From NCBI RefSeq assembly GCF_014204525.1, contig NZ_JACHLP010000003.1, forward strand, positions 186,001-250,000: a DNA stretch of 64,000 bases, read 5' to 3'. Position numbers and translations under genes: made by a program. The notes under the pieces are model-generated. The model saw nothing but the letters and a program-made list of their open reading frames with translations. It did not search any database and was not told the origin of the DNA. Numbering within the stretch: the stretch's first letter is position 1; the number at the start of each line of letters is the position of its first letter. This document shows, piece by piece, positions 26,439 to 34,025 of this stretch. Origin of the DNA: Roseateles oligotrophus. Lineage in GTDB: Bacteria; Pseudomonadota; Gammaproteobacteria; Burkholderiales; Burkholderiaceae_C.

Positions 26439-27049
26439 GTGCCATCCCTGGTCGGAGTGCAGGAGCGGCGTGGCGTTCTGCCCCCTAAGCTTCGCGAGCG
26501 CCTTGTTGAGCATGTTCCCGACAAGTGAGTAAAGGGGGCGCTGCTGCATCTCGATTGTCACGATTTCACCGTTGTACAGGTCCATGACAGGTGACAGGTA
26601 CAGCTTTGCGCCGCGCACTCTGAGTTCGGTCACGTCAGTCACCCATTTCTCGTTCGGCCGCGCTGCATCGAACTGGCGATCGAGCACGTTCGGCGATGAG
26701 GCCAACTCGCCCCGGTAGAAGCAGTAGCTCTTCGGCCGAACCAGCGATTTCAGGCCGAGGCCGTTCATCAGGCGCTGCACTGTCTTGTGGTTCACTGCCT
26801 GGCTCGCATGACGCAGCTCAGCGGTGATGCGTCGATAGCCGCAGCGGCCTTTACGGCGCTCATAGACGCCCTTGATGCTTGACTTCAAACCTGCGTACCT
26901 GTCAACGATCTCCAAGACCTTGGCTTGGTAGTAGAACGTGCTTCGCGACAAGCCCGCGACGGTCAGCAGCATCGACAACGGGTAGTCTGGCCTCAGCTCG
27001 AGGACGGCTAGCGCTCTTTCTGCGCGGCTTGCCGATTGGCTCGAACCAA

Positions 27050-27516
27050 GGCCTCCAATTTTTTAGGTAAGCCACCTCCGGGCGCAGTCTTTCAACCTCT
27101 TCACGCAACGCACGGTTTGAGCTGGTGTCGTCCGTGTCCGGTGGCTCTGGATTTGGCTTGTCTGCCTTCATAGGATGCGCTGGTCTCCTGCCTTCCAGTG
27201 CCGCGACACCGCCGCCGTCGAAGGCGCGCCGCCAGACGACAACCTGGTTAGGATTGCGAATATCGCAGATCGCAGCAACCTGCCGACTCGAGAGTCGTTT
27301 GCGATCTTGATGCGTCAGCACGTGGAGCTTTAATTCAGCAGTGTACGCACCGCGTTTCGGCTGTAGTGCGGCAACTCCGTGCAGTCGGTAGTGATTGACC
27401 CAGGTCCGAATCTTCTCCTCAGGCTGACCAGCGCCGGGCAAGCAGCTTCGCGCCGCCTTCTCCAGCCAGAAAGCTCTCAACAACCTTGAGCTTGAACTTT
27501 GTTTCGTACTTCCCAT
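27050..27516 (-). pseudogene. IS3 orfA with an early frameshift
   Basis: From ATG 27516 the correct frame reads GKYETKFKLKVVESFLAGEG and continues to LLARRWSA, then is lost. The adjoining frame resumes EEKIRTWVNHYRLHGVAALQ, RKRLSSRQVAAICDIRNPNQ and the end of orfA. Near 27062 the slippery string CTAAAAAATTGG could serve as the programmed -1 frameshift site that fuses orfA to orfB, normal for IS3. The early frameshift makes the copy inactive. Confidence 0.8.
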
Positions 27517-27764
27517 GGGACCCCTTGAAGTTTGTCCAACTTCTGGGGGGCAGTTCAAACCCGGGGAGTGTCACACCTCCTATTGGGCCTTCGTTCTAAG
27601 GCTCGGAGAGATCCAGCGAACCTGGGGCGATTCACCTGAGGCCTCCATCCCTAAATCACTATCGGATCGAAACGGTGGCTCAGATTTGCAACGGCCTGGA
27701 TATCGCCGAGCTTCAATTGAGGGCATGTGTGTCGGTCGTTCCACACCGATGGCCCCTTTGGCCG

Positions 27765-28142
27765 CTATCTGGTGCCGTTCTTGTCGACAACACCAAAGGT
27801 GTTCCCTTCAGGGTCTTGGTAATGGACCCAGCGGGTTCCCAAATAGTCACCAATCTCACTGCTGGGCCGAACGCCCTGCTGAAGGAGCCACGCCATGGCG
27901 GGCTCAAGTCGGCCCACGGCGAATGAAAAACGGCTGGATTGCTGCGCGGGCGTCTTCTTTGTGGAGGAGGCAACGCCGCCGGACCAGATTTCGAGGAGCG
28001 CTCCGCCGCCAATGCTGAAGATGTGACACCCGTCGTGCTTCTCGAGTGCGTCGAGGCCGACCTGTAGCTCATAAAAGTTGGAGACGAGGGTCAGGTCGGC
28101 AACGCGAAGCCCGACGTGGGCGATTCCATGTGAATGAAGCAT
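27765..28142 (-). CDS. VOC-superfamily (glyoxalase/dioxygenase-like) protein
   Basis: A 125-residue protein from ATG 28142. It has the two-repeat VOC layout: HSHGIAHVGLRVADLTLVSN at the start, LLEIWSGG at the end of the first repeat, and WVHYQDPEGNTFGVVD at the end. The metal positions His8/9 and Glu (LLEIW) can be seen. VOC proteins include glyoxalases, dioxygenases and drug-binding resistance proteins, among them the toxoflavin-degrading enzyme TxDE. It is divergent from the TonB-dependent receptor, with a lux box between them, so it is probably part of the quorum-controlled cluster. Resistance or a tailoring role are both possible. Confidence 0.85.
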   Translation of the reverse strand: MLHSHGIAHVGLRVADLTLVSNFYELQVGLDALEKHDGCHIFSIGGGALLEIWSGGVASSTKKTPAQQSSRFSFAVGRLEPAMAWLLQQGVRPSSEIGDYLGTRWVHYQDPEGNTFGVVDKNGTR

Positions 28143-28182
28143 GGCCAGGATTGTTATGCCATGACCGACTTGGTGCAAGTCC

Positions 28183-28202
28183 GACTGCGAACTTTGACAG
28201 TG
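28183..28202. promoter_or_regulatory. lux-box candidate in the VOC/TonB-receptor divergent promoter
   Basis: CTG at 28185-28187 and CAG at 28198-28200 are separated by exactly 10 bp, the spacing of LuxR-type boxes. The right half TTTGACAGT is identical to that of the box upstream of luxI. It lies 40 bp from the VOC start codon and about 90 bp from the first good start of the receptor. Confidence 0.7.
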
Positions 28203-28289
28203 GTCATGACTGGGGGGCACCCCTATATTGCGGAACATTGCCTGGCGTGCCGTGCGTCCAGATCGTTCATTCAATCCGCAATTTCCTTG

Positions 28290-30560
28290 ATGCGTCATCG
28301 TCATTTCGGCCTCCAGGAGGTCCGCAACGCCTATCAGGCACCTGGCTCCGGAAGCCACCCACTGCGAGATAGCCGCGACAACGTAATCTCTTCCAGGTGG
28401 GTGGCGCTCTCCCTCCTGTTCACTTGCGTCGAATTACTGGCAGCCGAAGCAGTGGCGCCGCAGCCCGCGGCGTCCGTGCCGGCTGGCGCCGCGCAGCTGG
28501 TGCAACGTGTCGAAGTGTCCGGCCATTCTGAAGTGAATGAGCGACGTGCCGCCGTTGGAAGCAAGGAAATCCTGACATCCGCAGAATTGACCCGCTATGG
28601 GGACGCAACGCTCGCCGAAGCGCTTCGCCGAGTGCCTGGTATCACGGTCCAGGTCTCTTCCGGCGGCAACGTTCAATTTGGCATGCGCGGGTTGGGCGCA
28701 GCCTATACCCAGCTGATGATCAACGGGTTACCCGCCACGTCCGGTGTCAACATTGGCAGCATCGCGCCGGAGCTGATTGAGCGGGTCGAGGTGCTCCGCA
28801 CTCCCACTGCGGCGCTAGGCACCCAGGCGGTCGCAGGAACAATCAATATCGTCCTCAAACAGGCCGGGGTGAAGTCGCAGAGGAAGCTCAAGGCGCTCAT
28901 GGGCATCCAGGAGCGTCAGGCAGCCGAAGCTGCCTCGCTGCAATGGACGGAAGCAAGCGGGCCTTCATCCTATGCCGTTGGTCTTTCGCTCAATCGCGAC
29001 GGTGCGAAGCAATCCGAGCATCAAGCACTGAGTTCGACCGTCGAGGGGAACAGCGTGGGTCAGCAATCCACGTCCAAGCGGTCGAAGCAAGCGACGACTC
29101 GTGGCGACGCAACGCTTGGTACACAGTGGACCCTGTCCCCGACGGAAAAGCTCAGCCTGAATCTGCTCGGCAGGCTCCAACGCTACACCGATGATTCAGC
29201 ACAACAGACGGTCACGGTGCTGGGCGCGGAACCCGACCTGCCGAATGCGGATTACAGCTACGTTCAGGACTATCGGCTCCTGCGCGCAAACGGCGAATGG
29301 AAACGCAAGATTTCTGAAAGGTCCGATCTGACGGTCACCCTCGCCGGCGACGGAGGACACCGCGCCACCACGGCCCCGCTGTCAGGCTTTCTGTCGAATG
29401 ACGATATCGTCCTGCTTCAGATGGATAAGGGAAGCATCACTGAGCGTACATGGTCGGCCGCAGCCAAGTATTCAAGGGATATCAGCGAGTCTCACGAGGT
29501 CGATGTCGGGGTGTCGATGAACGACAGTCGCCGGCAAGAGTCGCGAAAACGCGAAGAGACGACCTGGGGAGACCGTCAACCCAATTCCTTCTCGGAGTCG
29601 TACGAGTCGGTCATTCAACGGCGGAGCGTTTATCTCCAGGACGAATGGACCGTTGAGAAAAACCTGTTGCTCTACGGCGGTCTGCGCTGGGAAACCGTAT
29701 CCACCCGTGCCCAGGACGAATCCCTGGCAACCATCAAGCGGAGCACGCAGGCCACAAGTCCGATCCTTCAGGTCGCCTGGACCCCGCCCGGCCTTACCAA
29801 GGACCGGCTTCGTCTGTCGGTTGCGCGGACCTTCCGTGTTCCAACGGCTCGCGAACTCGTGCCGCGCCGCTACACCATGGTGAACAACAGCCCCGTCATG
29901 CCAGATACGCAGGGCAACGCGTGGCTGAAGCCCGAGCGTGCGTTGGGCCTGGATGTGTCTTACGAACATGCACTGTGGACGTCAGGGAGCGTAGCGATCA
30001 GCAGCTACGCGAAGAGAATTCAGGACGTCATCATGACGCAGCTGAGCGAGGTCAATGGCGTCTGGATTTCGCAGCCTGTAAATGCGGGCATCGCCCGGAT
30101 GTGGGGTCTGGAGATGCAGGCAAGGTTTCCTTTGAAAGAATCACAGCTTCGGTGGCCGATCACCCTTCACGGCGCAGTTTCTCTCAACAGGTCGGAGGTC
30201 TTGTCTGTATCCAAGCCTGATAACCGCCTGGCATCGCAAGCGCCCTACACTTTGAACGCGGGCGCTACCTATGACGCCTCCCAAGCGCTGACGCTGGGGG
30301 TCGATCTTTCTCTCCTTGCGGCCACTAGGGCTCGAATCTCAACCATCGAAACGAGCTATCGGTCGATCCGTAAAACCCTGGACGGCAGTGCGCTCTGGCG
30401 GTGGCGCAAGGATGCGGACCTTCGATTGACAGTGTCCAATGCCCTTCAGCCTGACGCCGTCACAGAGCTGCGCTACCAGAGTGGAAACAGAGCCTTCCTG
30501 CAACGGACGACAAGCTCCTCCAACCCCGGTTTCAAGCTCGCGCTGGAAATGCGCATCTAG
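28290..30560 (+). CDS. TonB-dependent outer membrane receptor
   Basis: About 756 residues from ATG 28290; the true start is uncertain, since a GTG at 28401 would place the hydrophobic signal segment (ALSLLFTCVELLAAEA) at the N-terminus. The plug domain is clear: VQRVEVSGHSEVNERRAAVG, then TLAEALRRVPGITVQVSSGG and FGMRGLGAAYTQLMINGLPA, then ERVEVLRTPTAALGTQAVAG. The last residues LALEMRI give a beta-barrel terminus without the usual final Phe. Such receptors import iron chelates or other compounds with energy from TonB. It precedes the ribD-like gene on the same strand and shares a lux-box promoter with the VOC gene. It could import the cluster product or its metal complex (inference). Confidence 0.88.
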   Translation: MRHRHFGLQEVRNAYQAPGSGSHPLRDSRDNVISSRWVALSLLFTCVELLAAEAVAPQPAASVPAGAAQLVQRVEVSGHSEVNERRAAVGSKEILTSAELTRYGDATLAEALRRVPGITVQVSSGGNVQFGMRGLGAAYTQLMINGLPATSGVNIGSIAPELIERVEVLRTPTAALGTQAVAGTINIVLKQAGVKSQRKLKALMGIQERQAAEAASLQWTEASGPSSYAVGLSLNRDGAKQSEHQALSSTVEGNSVGQQSTSKRSKQATTRGDATLGTQWTLSPTEKLSLNLLGRLQRYTDDSAQQTVTVLGAEPDLPNADYSYVQDYRLLRANGEWKRKISERSDLTVTLAGDGGHRATTAPLSGFLSNDDIVLLQMDKGSITERTWSAAAKYSRDISESHEVDVGVSMNDSRRQESRKREETTWGDRQPNSFSESYESVIQRRSVYLQDEWTVEKNLLLYGGLRWETVSTRAQDESLATIKRSTQATSPILQVAWTPPGLTKDRLRLSVARTFRVPTARELVPRRYTMVNNSPVMPDTQGNAWLKPERALGLDVSYEHALWTSGSVAISSYAKRIQDVIMTQLSEVNGVWISQPVNAGIARMWGLEMQARFPLKESQLRWPITLHGAVSLNRSEVLSVSKPDNRLASQAPYTLNAGATYDASQALTLGVDLSLLAATRARISTIETSYRSIRKTLDGSALWRWRKDADLRLTVSNALQPDAVTELRYQSGNRAFLQRTTSSSNPGFKLALEMRI

Positions 30561-30643
30561 CCCTGAACACCGACGAAATGAGTGGGTGATTCACGTGAGT
30601 GATTCAATGCCGATGTCTTGACGATGCAGCCAGGGGCGGGTGT

Positions 30644-31789
30644 ATGAATGCAACGTGGCCATGGCGGCTCGCCATGGACGAAGCGACACGGGCCATTGGC
30701 CTGTCCGATCCCAATCCGCGTGTTGGTTGCGTCATTGTCGGAATGGACGGCGCCACGATTCTTGGGAAGGGTTACACCCAGCGGGCAGGAGGCGCGCACG
30801 CGGAGGTGATGGCGCTGCGTGATGCACAGGCGAAGGGCCATGACGTGCGTTGTTCCACCGCCTACGTGACGCTGGAACCGTGTGCCCATTTTGGAAGGAC
30901 ACCGCCGTGTTGCGACGCACTCGTAGCGGCCGGCCTCGGTCGGGTGCATATCGCCGTGCAGGACCCCAACCCGGCCGTCCAAGGTCAAGGTGCAGCTCGA
31001 TTGCGGGCGGCGGGCATTAGGGTCGAATGGGCGCCAGAGGATATCGAACGTGAATGCCGGGGGCTGAATATCGGCTTCTTGTCGCGCATGGAGCGCGGAC
31101 GCCCCTGGGTGCGGATGAAGATGGCCGTGACGCTGGATGGGTATTCCGCCCTGACGGATGGACGCAGTCAATGGATCACGAGCCCCGATGCACGGCAGGA
31201 CGGGCATCACTGGCGCAGTCGTTCGGGCGCGATCCTGACAGGCATCGGCACCGTTCTGCGCGACGATCCGGCCATGACAGCCCGCCTCGAAGGCCATAAA
31301 TGTGAGCAGCCGCTGCGCTGCGTCGTGGACGCCCGGCTAGAGATGCCGCTGGACTCGAAACTGCTGAAGCAAGCAGGGCCGGTGCGAATCTATACGGCGT
31401 GTGGAGATAGGGAGCGACGCAGGGTGCTGAAGGATCGCGGTGTTAGCCTGGTTGACGTGCCGACCGATGGCAAGGCTCGGCTGGATCTACCTTCCGTATT
31501 AGCGGACATCGGCAATTTGGCCGTGAATGAATTGCACGTCGAAGCAGGAGCTCGACTCAGCGGTGCACTGTTTCAAACAGGGATGGTGGATGAGTTGCTG
31601 ATCTATATGGCGCCTCGGCTGCTGAGCAAGGGCGCAGGACTCCTGGCCCTGCCCGTCCCAACAACACTGGACGAAGCGCCGCACCTTCGTTTCGAATCGC
31701 TTGCCATGATTGGGACTGACGCCCGTTTACAGCTTCGTGTAGTTCCCGCCCCGCCTGGAACCCCCTATCCAGGGGTCGGACCCTGTTAA
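30644..31789 (+). CDS. toxE: RibD-like deaminase/reductase, ToxE type
   Basis: A 381-residue bifunctional RibD homologue from ATG 30644. The deaminase half has the zinc ligands in GGAHAEVMAL and TLEPCAHFGRTPPCCDALVA; the reductase half begins WVRMKMAVTLDGYSALTDGR and includes AILTGIGTVLRDDP. It acts on the product of GTP cyclohydrolase II, converting a diaminopyrimidinone to 5-amino-6-ribitylamino-type uracils. In toxoflavin clusters the RibD homologue is ToxE. Primary riboflavin genes are absent from the neighbourhood, while the ToxB/C/D relatives lie 12 kb downstream, so a secondary-metabolism role is favoured. The symbol is assigned by family and context. Confidence 0.88.
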   Translation: MNATWPWRLAMDEATRAIGLSDPNPRVGCVIVGMDGATILGKGYTQRAGGAHAEVMALRDAQAKGHDVRCSTAYVTLEPCAHFGRTPPCCDALVAAGLGRVHIAVQDPNPAVQGQGAARLRAAGIRVEWAPEDIERECRGLNIGFLSRMERGRPWVRMKMAVTLDGYSALTDGRSQWITSPDARQDGHHWRSRSGAILTGIGTVLRDDPAMTARLEGHKCEQPLRCVVDARLEMPLDSKLLKQAGPVRIYTACGDRERRRVLKDRGVSLVDVPTDGKARLDLPSVLADIGNLAVNELHVEAGARLSGALFQTGMVDELLIYMAPRLLSKGAGLLALPVPTTLDEAPHLRFESLAMIGTDARLQLRVVPAPPGTPYPGVGPC

Positions 31790-31800
31790 GTTTGACAGTT
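31781..31800. promoter_or_regulatory. lux-box candidate upstream of luxI
   Basis: CTG at 31783-31785 and CAG at 31796-31798 are spaced by 10 bp within an imperfect 20-bp palindrome (CCCTGTTAAG/TTTGACAGTT). It overlaps the ribD-like stop codon and lies 59 bp before the luxI ATG, where a LuxR activator would bind for positive feedback. Confidence 0.75.
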
Positions 31801-31858
31801 TGTTGAAAGGCGAAGGCCGTGCAACATAGACCTGTACCCAAGGTTACGTCAAAGTCCG

Positions 31859-32533
31859 ATGAAGTTCATAAGCGCTGGCCGTTCCACACTATCCTCCCAT
31901 CAACATGTTGCATTAGCCGCCTATCGCCATCGCGTTTTTGTGGACCGTTTGGGTTGGTCGCTCCCGGGTGAACCCGGGTATGAACAGGATCAGTTTGATC
32001 GCGAGGACACGGTGCATGTGCTCGCTTTGGGCGAAGAGGGTGAAATCGCTGGATACGCCCGTTTACTGCCGACCACTGGTGCGTATCTGCTGGACAGTGT
32101 TTTCCCCCATTTACTCGACGGCATAACCCCTCCCCGTAGTGAGCGGGTGTGGGAATTGTCAAGGTTTGCGGCCATGAAGCCCGGTGGTTCTGCAAAAAGG
32201 AGAATCAGCCGATTCATGTCCGAGAATCTGCTCCTGCATGTCGCGCGATATTGTGCAGCGCAGGGCGTTGAGACTTTGCTCGCGGTGGCAACCCTGCCTG
32301 TTGAACGGCTCATGCAGCGGGTGGGTGTCTCCATGTGCCGCCTTGGACCCCCATCGGTGGGTGCTTCATCTCCCATCGTTGCCATGTCCATCGACCTGAA
32401 TTCAGTGACGTTCGAGGCCCTGTCGCGTTTTGAGACCAGCAATAGCCAGCCCCACGGACACCTGCGAATACGGTGTTCTCGGGAGACGAAGGTCTGCACG
32501 CTGGGTGAATGGGTGGCCGCGTCCGCTGCGTGA
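31859..32533 (+). CDS. Acyl-homoserine-lactone synthase (LuxI family)
   Basis: A 224-residue LuxI-type enzyme. The invariant positions are visible: Arg in YRHRVFVDRLGW, Phe and Trp in the same segment, Glu/Asp in EQDQFDREDTVHV, Arg in YARLLPTTGAYLL and the Glu-Leu-Ser-Arg string in WELSRFA. It joins S-adenosylmethionine with an acyl-ACP to make an N-acyl-homoserine lactone; the chain length cannot be read from sequence. The partner LuxR gene is convergent at 33163. Pairing of AHL synthase with an azapteridine cluster mirrors TofI/TofR control of toxoflavin in Burkholderia glumae. Confidence 0.95.
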   Translation: MKFISAGRSTLSSHQHVALAAYRHRVFVDRLGWSLPGEPGYEQDQFDREDTVHVLALGEEGEIAGYARLLPTTGAYLLDSVFPHLLDGITPPRSERVWELSRFAAMKPGGSAKRRISRFMSENLLLHVARYCAAQGVETLLAVATLPVERLMQRVGVSMCRLGPPSVGASSPIVAMSIDLNSVTFEALSRFETSNSQPHGHLRIRCSRETKVCTLGEWVAASAA

Positions 32534-32585
32534 CGTGGATCCGTATGCGCGCAGGGTGGTGACCCGCGCGCTTCATGCCCGCTAG

Positions 32586-33116
32586 GGAAGGTCTGCAAAA
32601 CACGATCTGCGACGTGTCGAGAGTCGGCTGGCGCCTCGCAGTCGTCTGTCTACGTTCGGGTAAGCTCTTGAGCACCCTCGGTCGCACTGCTTGGCCGCAG
32701 TTCTCAGCGTCTGAAGCGGCCGCTTTGGCCACTTTAATGTGGAACACATCGCCAGCCGAGCGTGGCAGGGCCTGACCTGACTCCGGCCTGATCGGTGAGA
32801 CGCGAAGGGGAAGTGCTCAGCCGGCTGCGTGCGGGGCGATTAAGCCGTGCTTTCGCAGCATCTTGAGTCAACGCGGGGCGTTGCGTGCCACGTTCAGCGG
32901 CTCGTAGGCGGACCGTTCTTGGCCTTCGAGTAGTACGGGTCCAGGACCTGCACCAGCACGCCCCACGGCACCACTTGCTCCATCTCTTCCAGGAACTCGC
33001 GCTTGCATGTCTTCTTCGTGGAGAGGTTGAATCCAAATCCGAGCTGCTTCATGTGCGGCATGCTCCCCGAACCGTCACGCTCCTGCAAGATCAGTGCGGG
33101 GTTTTGCAGAGTCTAC
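32586..33116. mobile_element. Internally deleted IS5-family element
   Basis: The left end GGAAGGTCTGCAAAAC (from 32586) and the right end, read inward as GTAGACTCTGCAAAAC (to 33116), are related inverted repeats, flanked by CTAG and TTAG. Only about 530 bp lie between them. Near the right end the minus strand still encodes MKQLGFGFNLSTKKTCKREF, then LEEMEQVVPWGVLVQVLD, the N-terminus of an IS5 transposase. The rest of the gene is gone, so the copy needs help in trans to move. Confidence 0.75.
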
Positions 33117-33162
33117 TTAGAGCCTCATCAATGAGCGAGCAAAACGCTGCCTCGACAGTCAG

Positions 33163-33867
33163 TCACCACAGCAAGCCGAGCATCGACGCACGCGCGACCG
33201 CGCTTGTCTTGTTGTTAACGCCCAGTTTTTGCACCACGCTATTGATGTGAAACGCGACGGTGCGCTCGGATATATTCATCAGCGCGGCGATGATCGCGGC
33301 TGATTTTCCATCTGCGGACCATCTCAATACCTCGACTTCCCGGCCTGAGAGCAATGGCATCTTTTCATTGATGACCGGATCGCTACAAGCTTGTTTCGCC
33401 AGAAAATGGCTCTTGCCGAGCAGCCAGCTCAAGCGCTCCTCTTTGTCCCGCAATTCCTCAATGTCCAATGCGGGTCCGGAACGAGCGAGCACCAGCATGC
33501 TGTAGATGCCCTCCGGATCCCGTCTTGATTGGGCCCATCCATACCGCAATCCATAGGACTGGGCGGTCTGCCAGAATTCTGGAACAGTGGAGAAGAATTC
33601 ATCCGACCAGACAATGGCGCTCGATGAGCGCATGCCGTGCAGGACGGTTGGGTCGATTTCCAGGTATCCGCGCTCGCGATACAGGCGTTCCCATTCGGGA
33701 GGGTAATTGGTGTAGAACACAGTGCGGGGCCGTGTCACGGGGACAGGCATTCGCAGCCCGTGGCAGCAGTGTTCGAACCCCAGTTCCCTGGCAAATTCGG
33801 CAATTTGTTCAAATGCGGCCCGCGACTCTACATTGTCGTCAAGCACGGTCGAATCTTCTTTATCCAT
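33163..33867 (-). CDS. LuxR-family quorum-sensing regulator
   Basis: A 234-residue protein from ATG 33867. The autoinducer-binding domain keeps the conserved Trp, Tyr, Asp-Pro and Trp positions (EWERLYRERGYLEIDPTVLH, then AIVWSDEF). The C-terminal LuxR HTH is PLLSGREVEVLRWSADGKSA, then MNISERTVAFHINSVVQKLG. It is convergent with luxI across an IS5 remnant and divergent from the IS701-like gene. It is the likely receptor for the AHL made by the adjacent synthase and the likely binder of the lux boxes in this cluster. Confidence 0.93.
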   Translation of the reverse strand: MDKEDSTVLDDNVESRAAFEQIAEFARELGFEHCCHGLRMPVPVTRPRTVFYTNYPPEWERLYRERGYLEIDPTVLHGMRSSSAIVWSDEFFSTVPEFWQTAQSYGLRYGWAQSRRDPEGIYSMLVLARSGPALDIEELRDKEERLSWLLGKSHFLAKQACSDPVINEKMPLLSGREVEVLRWSADGKSAAIIAALMNISERTVAFHINSVVQKLGVNNKTSAVARASMLGLLW

Positions 33868-34025
33868 TCCCCCACCCACTCTTCACCGGCAACGGCCTGC
33901 AGCATTGCGGTCGTCGTCCTGGTGTCCGAACGCAGTTTATCGTTGCCTTGCCCAGAATAATCGGACACCCTCCTGAAAGTGACGGATCAATCGAGGGGAC
34001 ATGCAGGGATTGACAGTTTCTTTCC

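Larger units (their letters stand above)
24716..26978 (-). pseudogene. IS3 orfB transposase, interrupted by IS30 and frameshifted
   Basis: The upstream part (26978 to 26442) is a good IS3 orfB: LSRSTFYYQAK, RRITAELRHASQAVNHKTVQ, WVTDVTELRV (first Asp) and LHSDQGW (second Asp). The reading then jumps over the IS30 insertion and continues at 24983 with [14 protein letters not shown]. After a frameshift it ends with [16 protein letters not shown] (catalytic Glu) and [20 protein letters not shown]. The DDE residues are all still present but not in one frame. Confidence 0.85.
24668..27573. mobile_element. IS3-family element, itself split by an IS30-family element
   Basis: The outer ends match as imperfect inverted repeats: TGAACCGCCCCGG then CCCAGAAGTTGGAC at the left (24668-24706), and the reverse complement TGACACTCCCCGG then CCCAGAAGTTGGAC at the right (27534-27573). 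The element carries orfA and orfB on the minus strand. Removing the inserted IS30 (24987-26438 plus one 3-bp repeat) leaves about 1.45 kb, a normal IS3 size. Several frameshifts show that it was already inactive. Confidence 0.85.

Noticed and set aside
30644..31789. RibD-like gene as a primary riboflavin gene
   Set aside because: No ribE, ribH or FMN riboswitch is nearby and the associated genes match the toxoflavin set, so the secondary role is preferred, though not proven.
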